Positions 1 to 13,100 of a DNA stretch of 64,000 bases are shown here, in pieces. Position 1 is the stretch's first letter; the number at the start of each line of letters is the position of its first letter. The DNA is from Haliotis asinina (Eukaryota; Mollusca; Gastropoda; Lepetellida; Haliotidae): NCBI RefSeq assembly GCF_037392515.1, contig NC_090288.1:8845969-8909968 (forward strand). The letters are read 5' to 3'. Below the pieces are notes generated by a model that saw only the letters and a list, made by a program, of their open reading frames with translations, was not told the DNA's origin and made no database searches. A program made the translations under genes and the position numbers.

Positions 1-488
1 CTGAAACCTTACACAGCTGTTTTGACAAAACATTCTTGCAAAATGCGGGCAGTAACGCCACAGACATTCCTTCACTTCAGCCTATCATACACGGAGACGT
101 CTTCGTCTCTGGGAGACGTCGTCCTCAACAGAATGTGCCATGCTGGTACAGCAATAGCACAGGTTGCCTAATCCTGTGCACACGAGTGTGAAGAAGTCAA
201 TGAGACAACGTTACCTTTACAACTGTGAATGCAAGAAGCTCCAATACGGATGGCTCTGTTAAAACAAGGCGTGATGATCTTATCTTGCTACTTTTGACTG
301 AAAGGTGCACCATGCGCAACGTAATGTGTAATGTTTTAGTGTACGGTCTGTACGTCCATGAACCACATTATCCATTAGCAACACACTTTGTTCTATATGT
401 GTATGTTTGGGACATGAAGTAACTCACTTGAAATTTATTAATTTAGCTTTGCGCGTGAATGCCAGTTTTGAACTTTTAAGTGATTCTG

Positions 489-608
489 TTAGTGAGTTTA
501 TTTTTACGCCGCTTTTAGCAATATCCCAGCAATATACAAAATGGGCTTCACACATGTTGGGAATCGAGCGTGACGAGCGGACGCTTAAACTACTAGGATT
601 ACCTCCGC
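489..608 (-). repeat. SINE fragment (tRNA-derived family, tail first)
   Basis: The stretch opens with 'gtgagtttatttttacgcc' and continues through 'cagcaatat', 'gggcttcacacatg', 'gggaatcgagcgtgacgag' and 'ctaggattacc'. That is the reverse complement of the SINE seen in plus orientation at 53,390-53,551. It lacks the GTGA tail and is diverged. The block 1-488 before it shows nothing else that I can support. Confidence 0.7.
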
Positions 609-628
609 CAAAGAACTTATGAAGACGT

Positions 629-850
629 CTATTCATTACCTGACACCCGCCAGTACAGTCTGCCTCCAACTGGAATGTTTCTATTAAATCCAGATGAAAA
701 GGACGTGGAGAAGAGGAGACATAGACCATCGTTGGAGTTGATGTTGAACAGAGCGCAGTTGTCGGTGTTGCAACATGCTCGAGCACAGGTAATCGATGTC
801 CTTGACGTGAGTTCCGAGATACGATGAGTGGTAATCACACTCAGGTCCAA
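629..850 (-). CDS. PAN/apple-like domain exon, partial gene
   Basis: A minus-strand open segment begins after a good acceptor (gtgttgcag, G at 851) and reads LDLSVITTHRISELTSRTS, then CARACCNTDNCALFNIN and CLLFSTSF, ending in YWRVSGNE and a stop at 629. Serine/cysteine spacing of the type S-x-x-x-CA-x-x-C, C-x-x-F and C-x-L is typical of PAN/apple modules, which are small disulfide-bonded binding domains of secreted or membrane proteins. A donor-like CAG/GTAATG at 640/639 could end the exon in phase 1 instead of at the stop. No neighbouring exon, signal peptide or second domain was found, so this is either one exon of a larger gene leaving the window or a relic. The call rests on the cysteine pattern only. 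Confidence 0.45.
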   Translation of the reverse strand: MDLSVITTHRISELTSRTSITCARACCNTDNCALFNINSNDGLCLLFSTSFSSGFNRNIPVGGRLYWRVSGNE

Positions 851-961
851 CTGCAACACCTCATGGTAAACCTGCTGCTCAACCACTCTGTCCAGAGAAA
901 CAAATTCGTAGTTATTTTGAATAAGTAAGTTCGTCTTTTTGTTCTTGTTCGTCTGACCGCA

Positions 962-1135
962 CTCAAAATATTTCAGTATGTGTATATAGAGGCGGTCTGT
1001 AAATAATCGACTCTGAAACAGGCAACCCAGTGTCTAACAGTATGATCATCCCTGTACGCAACTGGGATACGATGAAATGTGTCTGTCCACCAGATACCGT
1101 GTGTCATCTGTTAGGACACGCATGGGTAGCTGAAG
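962..1135 (+). repeat. SINE fragment ('ctgtaaataatcga' family)
   Basis: It contains 'ggcggtctgtaaataatcga', then 'caacccagtg', 'caactgggatacgatgaaa', 'tgttaggacacgcatgggt' and 'agctgaa'. This follows the order of the better-preserved copy at 6,283-6,519, with about a fifth of positions altered and a deletion near the end. Confidence 0.7.
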
Positions 1136-4100
1136 ATCAATTCAAACCCGGATCTTCGCATGTTAGTTTGCATAAGTAACAGAAGTTTGATCCAACACTA
1201 AAATACTTATTTGCTAATCTCTTGGGTTCTGCCAAATGTGTTTCACATAATATTTGTTCTCTCGTTCCACATCAAATTGCCTCGTTTATACGTCTCTTTG
1301 AATCCGAGTGTAAGACACCTGCTTTATGGCTTCCCTATTCAGTCTATTCAAACAAACGAACGTGTTAACGTAAATGTTTTCATTTTAATCGATGTAACAG
1401 ATAACAGAATGCAGTAAGTATGTAATTAGTATTTACTGCTGATATATTGCTAAGTAACCTCTTTCCCGTACAGTTGCGTATGTCTAATGAAACCATATGG
1501 ATGCATACCAGTAAACAAAAAAATAAGAAATAAATATATAGTTTCCGCAGACTGGTTGTTACTTCAAACATTAAATCAACAGGTAAAATGATTGAATCAC
1601 AACAACTTTGCTTTCAATTCGTTTGACCAAATATTTCACGTTTATAAAGAAATATAACAAGGTATTTGACGTCATCATACATGTGTACATACCCCAGCTG
1701 ACCAGCGGAGGATCTGTAAGTTAGAACGACAAACATCAGACCGAGCTTGTTCATATCTGCGTCTCACCAGCCACGAACAAAAAAACACTGCTTACTTTGT
1801 CACATGAAAGACAATGGCATTCTGCTCGAGGTATGAAAGACAAAGGAGGATTTAATCGACTGAAGAACCGCCACCGTTCATTTCTAAATCATAATCTAAC
1901 TGCCAGCTTTTAGTATGCGTCGAAAAAGTCAATGAGACTTTTAATTTGGTGGAATGCTGGAGAGCTAAGCAAATACTTTTTCAGCATGTATATTCAACAT
2001 TACTTGAGGATTAATGCTGAAGGGACAAACACGAGACTCAAGCAAAGAACATGAGATATTACAATAAGCGTTGTGTAAACAAATACTATGTCGCACGCAT
2101 TAACACAATGACCGTTGTTGGCCTTTGCGGAAGTGACTTTGTAGTATCATTACCTGGAGCGATTTAGGTCACTGGACATTGCTAGGTGATGGAAGTGACC
2201 ATGCCTGAAATTTATTTAGCTGAATAGTGGAATTTAGTGAATTTTGTTAGATGTAATGGCGTGAGATCTATGTTTTGAAATTAGTTGTGGAATTTGGACA
2301 GTTTATGCAGTTTGATGATAGGCTGTGTTGTGTTCGATGGTTTTGATCTTTAATGTAATTGGGTGACTTCTGTGTTCATTGATCATGGAGCTCTTGAAGC
2401 TCGTTGTAAGGGATTGGAGGAAAGTTTTGTTGTTAGATTAAATTATTGGGTGGCGTTTTGTTTAATAATGGGATCGGGCAGAATTTCGTGTTCGATGATG
2501 TCATGGGCAATTGTTTTCTTGGTGCATAGTGTCACTGGTGTGTAAAACCAGTTTAGTCGTGGTCTAGTGTCCGCGCCGTTTCTCTTTTCCTTAATCCCTT
2601 TACCATGGAAAAGTTCTTTTTGAGGAACAGTGATATTATCACATACTTTAATCATCAGGTATGTTTTACATATGTTACCTCATTTATGTTTGCGGCCTTA
2701 TTCGGGTACCGGGCATGTTTTCGTATCTTTAATTTAGCAGGATAATCTGATGCCCTATATGTAAGCCCATATCTAAAATCGGTTATATGATTCGTGTGTT
2801 TGCATGTTTTGAGTCATATTCTTTGGTAAAGCATTAGACGAGTATTGGTATTTACGACATTCATAGTTCCATCAGGTGATTTCATATGTACAGGACTCAC
2901 TGAACTCCTCAAACAGCTCAGATACTGAAACAGACCGCTTAACACTCATTCTCAATGTATGTGCACAATTGCAAACTTGTATTTCGATAAAATCGACACT
3001 TCTTAAAAGATGCTGTAAGTTGCATGGTGCAAAGGTCACGTATTTGTAAACTACGTTTACGAATTTTTAACATCCAGTTCAAACCTAATTTCTTCTTATC
3101 GTTGTCCAAAAATTGGATTTATATATGATTGATAACTGGGATTTAATCAACTAAATGTGTAAACTTTCCAAGTTGTATTCATATATAATCAAGTAGACAT
3201 ATTCATAGACTCTTAGAATTAAAAACTTCACTGTCCCAAACATTGTCAGCAGTACATTATCTAATAATGGTGGAAGTAGGTTGATTGTATATTACGTTTT
3301 GAATCTTGTATTTTACGATATAAAAACACTTGTGTTCCTGGAAGAAACATTTGGCATCACATCATCTTTCAGCATGAACTACACCCAAGTGCCTTCGAAA
3401 TTCCATCTGATAACGACAAATTGCAAATGGAACGATGACATGATGCAGCATTAAGGATTTCCTCAAGATTACAGATTCATATTACGTTATGCTTTCCTTC
3501 ATCACGTGATTCTCGTATGATATCTCCATTTGCTGGCATTATTAGCACCTAACCAACCCATGATATGATTTGACTCATGTTTATTTTCTCCATTTTTCAG
3601 AAAGTCCATAACGTAAGATACACCCTTAGTCATTCGGTTACAGCTAAAAAGAAAGTATGTAAAGACACCATGTCAAATGAAAGGTTTTGTTTTCATTTAT
3701 TACAGATGTTCACTACAGTTAGAACTGAACGTCAGCTGAAGTTTAGTCCGAAACGTAAAAACCAGTGACATAAAACATTTCAGTTTTTAGTGAAAGACAT
3801 AGCAGTATGCCTTTTTATAGGCTGTCTAAATAGGTCATGTCTGTGTCATTAGACACATGTTTTGGTTTCCACAACTCATCATGTCACCACATTAACGTGT
3901 GGTCAATACACCAATCATTACCATCTCCTGTTGACCTAATTCAACAAAGTTCTTCCTCAGTTGGGGTACCGGTATTTCTCACAATACGGACTGCAAAGTG
4001 TGATGCAAGGGCTAATTTTTATGCTGCTACTTCAATTTTAAATTAAATCAATAATATATTGCAACGTTCTAATCAAGCATTTTCTGGAAAATATACTGCA

Positions 4101-4825
4101 CATGGAAACGACATGGTTTTTTTAAGTAACTGTGCACATATCCTGAGAAAGAGTGTTAAATTCACGACTCACCTTCAGTTTCAGGGACATGTTCGGGGAG
4201 AAGAGAGCAGCAACAGACGAGGTCTCGTTCAAGATCAAGTTTACGGTAGTCGCAAACATAAGGAGAAAACATTTTAGGTGACTGGAAACCTACCGTTTCC
4301 TATGATTTTATAACTTGATACTCACATGAGACTAAGCCTTTAACAGGCTGTCTCTTTGACTTAATCAAATGAAAACCCATCATGTCTTCATGCAGGTGGT
4401 ATACATACCGAGCACGTGGAGGAATCATGACAGGCACCATCCTACGTGGCGGTGTTTCTGCGATTCCTCGCGGTTTCGGTATTTTGAAGCCAGATTCTCG
4501 CTGCATGAGGACATTAGAAGTGCATATATGGTATTCAATCTGTATGAATATCAGAACACCGTCGGTTTTTCATATTTATGGTACATTTACGATTCTGTTT
4601 TGTTTTATTTTTCTTCTTCGGTCTTTCTTTTATGTATTTGTGTATTTTGTTTGAGGATAAGACATAGCATGATCAAAGATGTTCAGGGAAGGACATGGAC
4701 GACTCGCTATGATTTGTTACTCAACAACAAATAAGTTGGTTAGTCACAGAAGCGGCCATAAAATATGTTTTTGTTTTTGTTTGGGTGTATGTTGTTTACA
4801 CTGCACACATCACTATTCCAGCTTT
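1136..4825. other. Non-coding stretch, no gene seen
   Basis: AT-rich DNA with only short random frames. The one structure noticed is at 2,170-2,310: 'ttgctaggtgatggaagtg' followed by 'gaaattagttg'. These phrases recur in the same order at 4,880-4,990, so this is a second, uncharacterised dispersed repeat. I saw no splice-consistent coding exon and no RNA gene. Confidence 0.5.
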
Positions 4826-5145
4826 AGGGTGGTACTCTGTAAATAATCGATACTTGACCAGAGATAATTTTGCTCATTGGATGTTGCTAGGTGATGGAAG
4901 TGTTTGAAGGTTATGTAGTATAGTGGATCTTTGTGATTTGTGTGAGAAGTAATTATGTAAGATATGTGCTGTGAAATTAGTTGATGGCAATTTCCGTGAG
5001 AGGAAATTTAACTCTGTATATATACGAGATTTGGCCAAACCGAGATGCAATGGCACCTGCCGACGGGGCCTGACCCCGATCCCATTAGTCGCTGCATAGG
5101 ACAAGATTGAGCTGATGATGATCACAGCTGACCTGGATCGACAAA
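4826..5145 (+). repeat. SINE split by another dispersed repeat
   Basis: The SINE phrase 'ctgtaaataatcgat' at about 4,838 breaks off near 4,875. The 'ttgctaggtgatggaagtg' repeat, shared with 2,170-2,310, follows to about 5,000. A later SINE segment ('cctgaccccgatcccattag', about 5,088) then resumes. This looks like a nested insertion or a composite element. Confidence 0.5.
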
Positions 5146-5390
5146 GGTCGAACAAGTGAAGTAACACCCCTTCTTACAATGTACAATTTAGGACAACTGT
5201 TAACTGCAGGACTGCCGTGCGTTAAACTCAACGCTAACGCTCAATGTAATAAGGCCGTAAGCCGTCCTGCTGAAAACGTCAACAAAACTGACGGTAAGAA
5301 AGAAGGGAGGTCCAACCAGGTGCTTTCTGACGTAAATAAGATTGTCATGAATGGGATTACTCTCGACGTCCTGCTACATAGTACGGCAGA

Positions 5391-5830
5391 GTGGCGGGGT
5401 AGCGTTGTGGTTAAAGAGTCACACCGAAGACCCGGCTTTGATTACCCACAAGGGTACACTGTTTGAAGCCCATTTCTGCTTTTCCGACCGCCCCTGTGGT
5501 GTAGTGGAGAGAGTGTTCGTCCGGAGAGCGGAAGGTCGCGGTCTCGATCCGTTGAAATATGGTACTTGTCGGCTCCTGTCTGGCGCTCGCAGTTAATGGA
5601 TACAACATGGACTGGTCGGCTCAGAGTCAGTGTTAAGTGTCTTAACAGGATATTCATGTTTACATGTGCCGTTGTATGTTGGTGAGCTAGCACTACAAAA
5701 CCAGCTGGACGAACTGTTCATAAGTACTTCCTTAATTCAAACCCCATTTCACAACACGTCTGGTTTTACCCGTTGTTCATACTGGAAAACTAAACTCACT
5801 CACTCACTCGCTCACTCACTCACTCACATA
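5391..5830 (+). repeat. Two tRNA-derived SINE heads in tandem with CTCA tail
   Basis: The first head (5,391-5,483) reads 'ggggtagcgttgtggttaaa', then 'gaagacccggctttgattac' and 'gaagcccatttctg'. A second head (about 5,490-5,556) has A-box-like 'tggtgtagtggagagag' and B-box-like 'ggtctcgatcc', as in pol III SINEs. The composite ends in a (CTCA)n run at 5,797-5,827. It does not fold as a complete, intact tRNA gene. Confidence 0.65.
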
Positions 5831-5870
5831 ACGCAGAAGGCACGTTTGTTGGGAAGCACAGAACGATAAT

Positions 5871-6282
5871 GAAATTTATTTATCAACGAACTATGAACGT
5901 GATACACTTTTCTGGTAGTTTTAGGTCAATGAAGCGAGCATAAAATGTCCACGTTGATGCGAGCTACAAGACTTTCTGAGTCGAAGTCATACTCCTATTG
6001 TAGATTACCAAAGAGGAAAAACTAGCAAACAGCTTGGATAGGTAAGGGTGTGTTCTCTTAGATAAAGGTCCCAGTCTGCCAGAACGCCATGATGTTGAAC
6101 TTATCAGAGAATACATTAAATTGGAACCGAACAAACAATGGCCAGATTTAATTTGCGACACATTTAATAATGGTAAAGGTTCAAGTGCGTTATAATTGAA
6201 CACAAACAACTGTCGTTTTCTGGTATGAACTTCTGTTTAATATTCACAATTTGCAAGTCAATTTCACCCTTCAAACGTTTTT
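5871..6282. other. Non-coding, nothing recognised
   Basis: No coding exon, repeat or RNA gene was recognised between the two SINE copies. Confidence 0.5.
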
Positions 6283-6519
6283 TGAGTGAGTGAGTTTGGT
6301 TTTACGCCGCAATATTCCAGCTATATGGCGGCGGTCTGTAAATAATCGAGTCTGGACCAGACAATCCAGTGATCAACAACATGTGCATCGATCTACTCAA
6401 TTGGGAACCGATGACATGTGTCAACCAAGTCAGCGAGCCTGACTACCCGATCCCGTTAGTCGCCTCTTACGACAAGCTGGGTCGCCTTTTATGGCAAGCA
6501 TGGGTTGCTGAACGCCTTT
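6283..6519 (+). repeat. Near full-length SINE ('ctgtaaataatcgag' family)
   Basis: This is the best-preserved copy of the family in the window. It begins with 'gagtgagtgagtttggtttt' and continues 'acgccgcaatattccagc', 'ggcggcggtctgtaaataat', 'gaccagacaatccagtgatc', 'gggaaccgatgacatgtgtc' and 'gcatgggttgctgaa'. It serves as the reference for the other fragments listed. Confidence 0.8.
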
Positions 6520-6996
6520 TCTACTCCGTTTTTTGATAATAGATGGCTGCTGTGATTTAGAACTTGACGATTATAGCAATATCCCAGCCCTTCACTCCTT
6601 GAACGTAATGAGAGTATCCAACTCATTCATATCAGTCAAGTCACTTATCAGATCGAGGTTGTATTTTTCATGTGCTCCAGTTTGGTTTGTTGACATAACT
6701 TACTCGTAATAACGCGCATTAAGATTAATACGGAAGTCTGTCAGGATCATTTGGGTTTTTAAAATGTTTTGTTGCTGAAGTTCGAAGATACCTCTATTTT
6801 GGAATTTGAAGATATTATGTTCACAACAATGAAGGATGTTTTAATTTGAAGACATTAATGATACTTTTGAAGACAAAACTGTTTTAAATTTGAAGACATC
6901 ACTATGTTGAAATGTCTCCATGTAAAATTCAACGTTAAATATGCTTTGTTGAAATTTCAAGATATAAACTTGTTTTCAAGTTACTACCCTGAAATA

Positions 6997-7044
6997 TTAA
7001 ACTTTCGTTTTTGAGATATGTTAAACTTTCGTTTTTGAGATATG
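6997..7044. repeat. Two-copy 24-bp direct repeat
   Basis: The unit 'ttaaactttcgtttttgaga' plus 'tatg' occurs twice back to back. The preceding 250 bp contain loosely repeated 'tttgaaga' phrases. Confidence 0.7.
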
Positions 7045-7149
7045 TTTATAAAGAAAGAATTTACGGATGTAGGGTCATGTCTGTGCGCTATCTTGAACTT
7101 TCAACATAGTGTCTTGGAACGAATGAAGACGGTCTTCAGCAAGCTATGT

Positions 7150-7320
7150 TTGTCATAAGAGGCGACTAGCTACGTTGGGTGGTCAGGCTCGCTCACTTGG
7201 TTGATGCATGTCACCGTATCCCCATTGTGTATATCTTTGCCCACTTTGTTGATCAATGGATTGTCTTGTCCAGGCTCGATTATTTACAGATTTAAACCAT
7301 ATAACTGTAATGTATCAGTG
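7150..7320 (-). repeat. SINE fragment, reverse orientation
   Basis: The segment reads 'aagaggcgactagctacg', 'ggtcaggctcgctcacttgg', 'tgatcaatggattgtcttgt' and 'cgattatttacag'. This is the reverse complement of the 6,283-6,519 copy. Confidence 0.7.
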
Positions 7321-7689
7321 CTCGGGATTTAATCGCAAACGAACGAATACTGTCGTGACATTTCAACATACTTGCAAATGGCCTTGCAAGGCTTCCGTAT
7401 ATTATCGAACTGACGAGCAATGAATATACAGAGCACTTTTTAACAGATGTTGAAAGCTTCGACAAATATTGTCCTTGTGCCAGGGTGTCAGTCTCCCTGG
7501 CAACGAAAGACTATGGCTCCGGTAAATACAAAACACAACCAAGCATTGTATTCAAGATATTTATATGCTGCCACTAGATATTTAATCCGAAATGGGATTT
7601 TGTCAATAACAAGAAGTATAAGAAATTCATTCTATGCATTTGGAAAATATCGTTCTTTTCGCGAAAGATACATTCCAGGTGCGGGGTGG

Positions 7690-8140
7690 GCATGAAAGAG
7701 TGGTCATTTCTCTGAAGTGATATGTATCAAGTAGATTCCATGTACAGTCGAAAACCGCTGTGTCGAAGGTGGTATGACCTCCTTAATTGCTTTGAGGTAT
7801 CCGATGTTCGACACAACTGCATGATAACTAAATGTGGAATACCTAGAATCCAGGCTTTCTCTTCGAGACAACAGTATGTTACACATATGAATATTCGACA
7901 TAACGGTGTTTCACTTTATATCACAGGTGTAGAGGGGCATGAACAATGTGGTCGCTTTTCTGAGTCGGTATGTATCATAGATTGTTGTGTCGAAGGTGGA
8001 ATGTTCTCCGTAATTGCATCGAGTTATCTTAGTTCCGCAACCGCAAAATGATGAGGGCTACTCAGGGGCCAAGATGTTACTTCGAGACAAGCGTAGTTCG
8101 ACACACGGGTTTTTGACTGTATATCGATTGTAAAGTATAT
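7690..8140. repeat. Diverged tandem duplication, about 246-bp period
   Basis: Two phrases recur in order: 'gtatgtatca'/'tatgtatcaagtagatt' near 7,720 and 7,970, and 'tgtgtcgaaggtgg' near 7,760 and 7,987, each followed by 'cttcgagacaa'-type sequence. The short frames here follow the repeat and are not convincing genes. Confidence 0.45.
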
Positions 8141-10153
8141 GTCAGTGTTCAAGTTACAAGCTTGAAAATAGTAAATTGTCATGTCATTTCAAAACCAGCT
8201 TCTTAGAGCAAGAGGGCTTCATCTTATACAGGTATTCTGTAGGGCCAGGTATGTCCTGTACAGAAATACGAACGATGAACAGATGAAAAAAGGTGTATAA
8301 AAATATACGAACAATATATCACAGGTGGGGTTTATCACAGGTGAATAGCGTAAATATGAGTAAAATGCATCAATATAGTTAATAGCATAAATATTGGTAA
8401 ACAAAACAGAAAGTCTTTTAATCCGACACCTCGAATCTGGACTATGAGGTCGTCTGCACACCGGACATTGTTTTGTAACATTGATCCATCCATCAACACG
8501 GACAGTTCAGCTAATGTCAGTATCGTCAGTATTCACTGTTAGTACACTTAAAATGACAAATATTGAAATTTTAAAGGACGAAAATTTCAAGAACTACTCG
8601 ACATGGGGCTGATAAAAGAATGGCAATAAATATATCATTTATCAAAGTCTGTAGCCACCTTTGGAATCTAATGTACGTGACAAAGAGGATATACAAACAA
8701 TAAGATAATATTCTCCTAACCTCTCAGTGACCTGACGAAGCGCTCAGAATTAGCATAAATGTTTCTTGTTAAATATAAACGTTGTTTTCATAATAAGCGA
8801 CGTTGTGATTATATCATTTACGTGAGAAACAATCAACATTAATGGTTTACTACAAACAATGGAATGACCTGGGGAAAATCCCAATTCCAAGACTAGGTAA
8901 TATTCAACACCGGTAGACATTACAGAGACAACAAACCCTGTTAATCCATACATTTAGTATTCCAGATGAATTCTATTGCTAATTCAATTTATATGCATAG
9001 TCATAGGACTTTCACCAGTAATAATGGCTTGCGAAAAAACTGAATTGCTGAATTTTATTCAAAAGACATTTCTCGTAGCGAATAGCTGCATAATTGTTGA
9101 TGTGACGTCAAACAATATTCACTCAGTGTTCCATGGAATCGATATCGTACGGATAAGCAGGGTTTCACTCTATATCAACACAACGGTCACTCATCACAGA
9201 GAGGTATATAATTAATATAGTTTTCTGATGTGAAAAACAACTACCATCATTTGATGAGACTTTGTGAAAATCTTTTTAAAAAACCTCACCCAAAAATTCG
9301 GAAAAACAAACTGAGACAATGAAGACTATTTACTATGAGGGGAAAATGGGAAATTACTAACATTGAATTTTGGATCGTATATTTGATATTTTTTCCTTAA
9401 AAAAACCCCAAAAAAACAAACCAAAATAATAAACAAAACAAAGCTCTAAGCTCTAGATAAAAAAATATTCTTTACAGTAAAAGTCACATGTTAAACATAC
9501 ATTCCATAAAAAATGTAGTTGTAAATAATGAAATTTCTATTTTTCAACAAAACGGTCACTGTTTAAACACATCTTTGATGAAAAAAAGCATGCAGTTCTC
9601 AACAATACAATCTTCTTTTTCAGTAAACCAGTAATTTCTGAATATATTTTTTATAAAAACACGAATTTCTAAATGCGAAAATCTTTTTGATATTTTTGCA
9701 CTTTTCCGATTACGCTCACTCAAACAAGAGACAGTTGTCTTGTCTACACACAGCGATGTACGTTGGACGGATTGATATACGTGCATTGCACCAATATGTC
9801 GATAAAAAACAGTGGAAATATTACTTCATATTACACCGGGTGGTAATTAAAACATGTTACATGACACTGTATTGACATGAGGTCCAATGCCAAAATACAC
9901 ATCAGAACTCATTCCCATTTTTTTGTTTGTAAACACTTGAAATAAGGGGGTGTATTATATCATAAAAATACTTTCGTAACATGAACCAGTCACGTGACAC
10001 TTGTTACTATTCTCGATTCTAACTAATAAACTGCTGCGGTGGAATTTAAAATAATTTCGGAATATTTTAGTGGTTTTGTTATATCCAACTACTTAAAACC
10101 CAAAATGTACTGTTCATGACATATCTCATGACATGTCTGTCGGAATGACAATG
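8141..10153. other. AT-rich 3' flank of the giant LRR gene
   Basis: No exon, RNA gene or clear mobile element was seen. It must contain the 3' UTR and polyadenylation site of the minus-strand gene, but I could not pick a convincing minus-strand AATAAA close to the stop codon. Confidence 0.4.
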
Positions 10154-13100
10154 TTATACCTCGACTTCCGGCATGTCGTTAAGTTTGTTTGCTGGTTTAT
10201 TTTGAGGACCGCCATTGTTGTTCCCGCCAGTGCTGTTAGTAGTAGACGACTGGGCTGCCGGGGGTTGTGTAGTTGTAGGAGGCTGGGAGGGACCTGAAGG
10301 GACACTTGAAGTCGTTGCTGTGGATTTAGGACACAATTTACTCCCCAGTTTGAACTTCCATATTACAGCACCACACACCGTGATGAGCGCCACGGTTCCT
10401 GTAACTGCTCCGGCAATGGTGGCCGCTTGAGAGTTGGAAGCGCTTTCAGTACTGGGTGGACCGTTGGATGTTTTCTCTGTGGTCGCAGCTGATGTATCAC
10501 CTGAAGTTGTTGTATCCGTTGTCATGGTTTCACCGGTTGCTGTGTCTGCTGTAGTCGTCCTTCCGGTTGCTGTGTCTGACGTAGTTGTTATACCGGATTC
10601 TGTGTCTGATGTAGTTGTACCCGCTGCCGTGTCTGATGTAGTTGTCGTTCCGCTTGCTGTGTCTGATGTAGTTGTCGTTCCGGTTGCTGTGTCTGATGTA
10701 GTTGTTATACCGGATTCTGTGTCTGATGTAGTTGTACCCGCTGCCGTGTCTGCTGTAGTTGTCGTTCCGGTTGCTGTGTCTGATGTAGTTGGTGTACCCG
10801 CTGCCGTCTCTGATATAGTTGTCGTTCCGGTTGCTGTGTCTGATGTAGTTTTTATACCGGATGCTGTGTCTGATGTAGTTGTTGTACCCGCTGCCGTGTC
10901 TGATGTAGTTGTCGTTCCGGTTGCTGTGTCTGATGTAGTTGGTGTACCCGCTGCCGTCTCTGATATAGTTGTCGTTCCGGTTGCTGTGTCTGATGTAGTT
11001 TTTATACCGGATGCTGTGTCTGATGTAGTTGTCGTTCCGGTTGCTGTGTCTGATGTAGTTGTTATACTGGTTGCTGTGTCTGATGTAGTTGTTATACCCG
11101 CTGCCGTGTCTGATGTAGTTGTCGTTCCGGTTGCTGTGTCTGATGTAGTTTTTATACCGGATGCTGTGTCTGATGTAGTTGTCGTTCCGGTTGCTGTGTC
11201 TGATGTAGTTGTTATACTGGTTGCTGTGTCTGATGTAGTTGTTATACCCGCTGCCGTGTCTGATGTAGTTGTCGTTCCGGTTGCTGTGTCTGATGTAGTT
11301 TTTATACCGGATGCTGTGTCCGATGTAGTTGTTATACCGGATGCTGTGTCTGATGTAGTTGTCGAGTCGGCTGCTGTGTCTGTAGTAGTGGTTGAACCAG
11401 TTGTATCCTTTACAGTGGATGTGACAGTTTTGTCTGTTATGATAGAATCGGTGGATGTTGTATCTGGTGCAGTAGTGGTCACTGGAGAAGATGAATGGGT
11501 CCCAAATGCATCCATTGTTGTCATTGGAGCTAATGGAAATTCCGTTGTGATCGTAGCTGAGTTTTGGCCCGCAGACCCTGGTGCCTCTGTAGAAGAGAGA
11601 GCGTTCGTTTGCATGCCAGATTCTCCGTTGTGTGACAGTGACAAGGACACTGTGGTACCTGTTAATGTTGGACTAACTTGTGAAGGTCCCGAGAAGTAAT
11701 TTGATGATGGATAGATGGCCTCACCGCTAGAGATCCTTGGAGAATACACGGAAGAAACATCGTTGTATGGTCTAAGTGAAACAAGAAGTGTCGGATTGTC
11801 ACTTGCTGACGGTGGCATCTGGCTAGAGTCTCTCGGGTGATATACAGATGAAACATCACTGGGTGGTCCTAGTGAAATCTGAGATGCCACACTATCACTT
11901 GCTGTCTGTGACGGAAGGATAATCTGGTTAGAGTCACTGGGATTATATACAGATGAAACATCACTGAGTGATGCTAATAGAATCTGAGATGCTGAACTGT
12001 CACTTACTGTCTGTGGGAAAAGGATCATCTGGCCAGAGTCTCTCGGATTATATACAGATGAAACATCACTGGGTGGTCCTAGTGAAATCTGCGATGCTGC
12101 ACTGTCACTTGCTGCCTGCGAGGGACGGATTATCTGGCTAGAGTCTCTCGGATGATATACAGATGAAACATCAATGGGTGGTCCTAGTGAAATCTGAGAT
12201 GCCACAATGTCACTTGCTGTCTGTGACGGAAGGATCATCTGCACTGAGTCACTGGGATTATATACAGATGAAACGTCACTGGGTGGTGCTAGTAGAATCT
12301 GAGATGAAGTCTGGCTAGAGTCTCCAGGATTATATAATGATGACACATAACTAGCTTGTGCTTGTGAAATCTGAGATACTGCACTGTCACTTGCTGTCTG
12401 CGAGGGAATGATTATCTGGCTAGAGTCTCTAGGATTATATACAGATGAAACATCACTGGGTGGCATCAGAGATGGTGGGTTATGACTGTCACTTACTGAC
12501 TGTGATCTGCTCTGAACAGGTATATTGTCTGAAATGCTGATAGACAGAGGAAACGTCATCTGGGAAGTATCCACGCAGTCCCCCAGTTTGGAGCACATGT
12601 GCAAGTTACTGGCAGGTGTGTTTGGTTCATACATTGACAGAGACGACTGAACCGCAACAGACATATCCAGGAGATAGGCGGTTCCAGAGGACGAGACAAC
12701 TGCTGACAGTGGTGGAGTTGCATGAGATGGCAGAACAGATTGAGAACCTGCAGATACAGTATTCCAGAAACCAGTTTTCGAGACCGAATGGATGATTGAA
12801 TCTGAAGTGTGCAGGAGAACATCTGATGGCTGTATTGACGATTCGTCCTTGGACGAAGGATTGTGCGTTGATTGTGACATATCTAATGATCCTAGAGAAA
12901 CCACAATGTTAGGATGCGTTGAAACAGAAATTGATAACACGTCAGTTTGACTTCCAGCACTGTATGCTAGATCTGACATCATCATCGATTCGGTGTTAGA
13001 TACAGACAGGTGTGTAACTTCGGCACTTGATGCTGCCAGTACTATGGAAGAAGGCATAAAGACATCAGATGTTAGGTGATCAGTGGACGGGAGAATCGTT

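Noticed and set aside
5490..5556. Genuine tRNA gene
   Set aside because: A- and B-box-like sequences are present but the cloverleaf is incomplete and the segment continues into a SINE body with a CTCA tail.
10530..11395. CRISPR-like array (30-bp regular repeats)
   Set aside because: There are no unique spacers, the units are contiguous and coding, and the genome is animal.
10434..11699. A 421-codon plus-strand frame of Val-rich repeats
   Set aside because: It is the antisense shadow of the TTTSDTA stalk repeats; the 30-bp unit happens to lack stops on the other strand.
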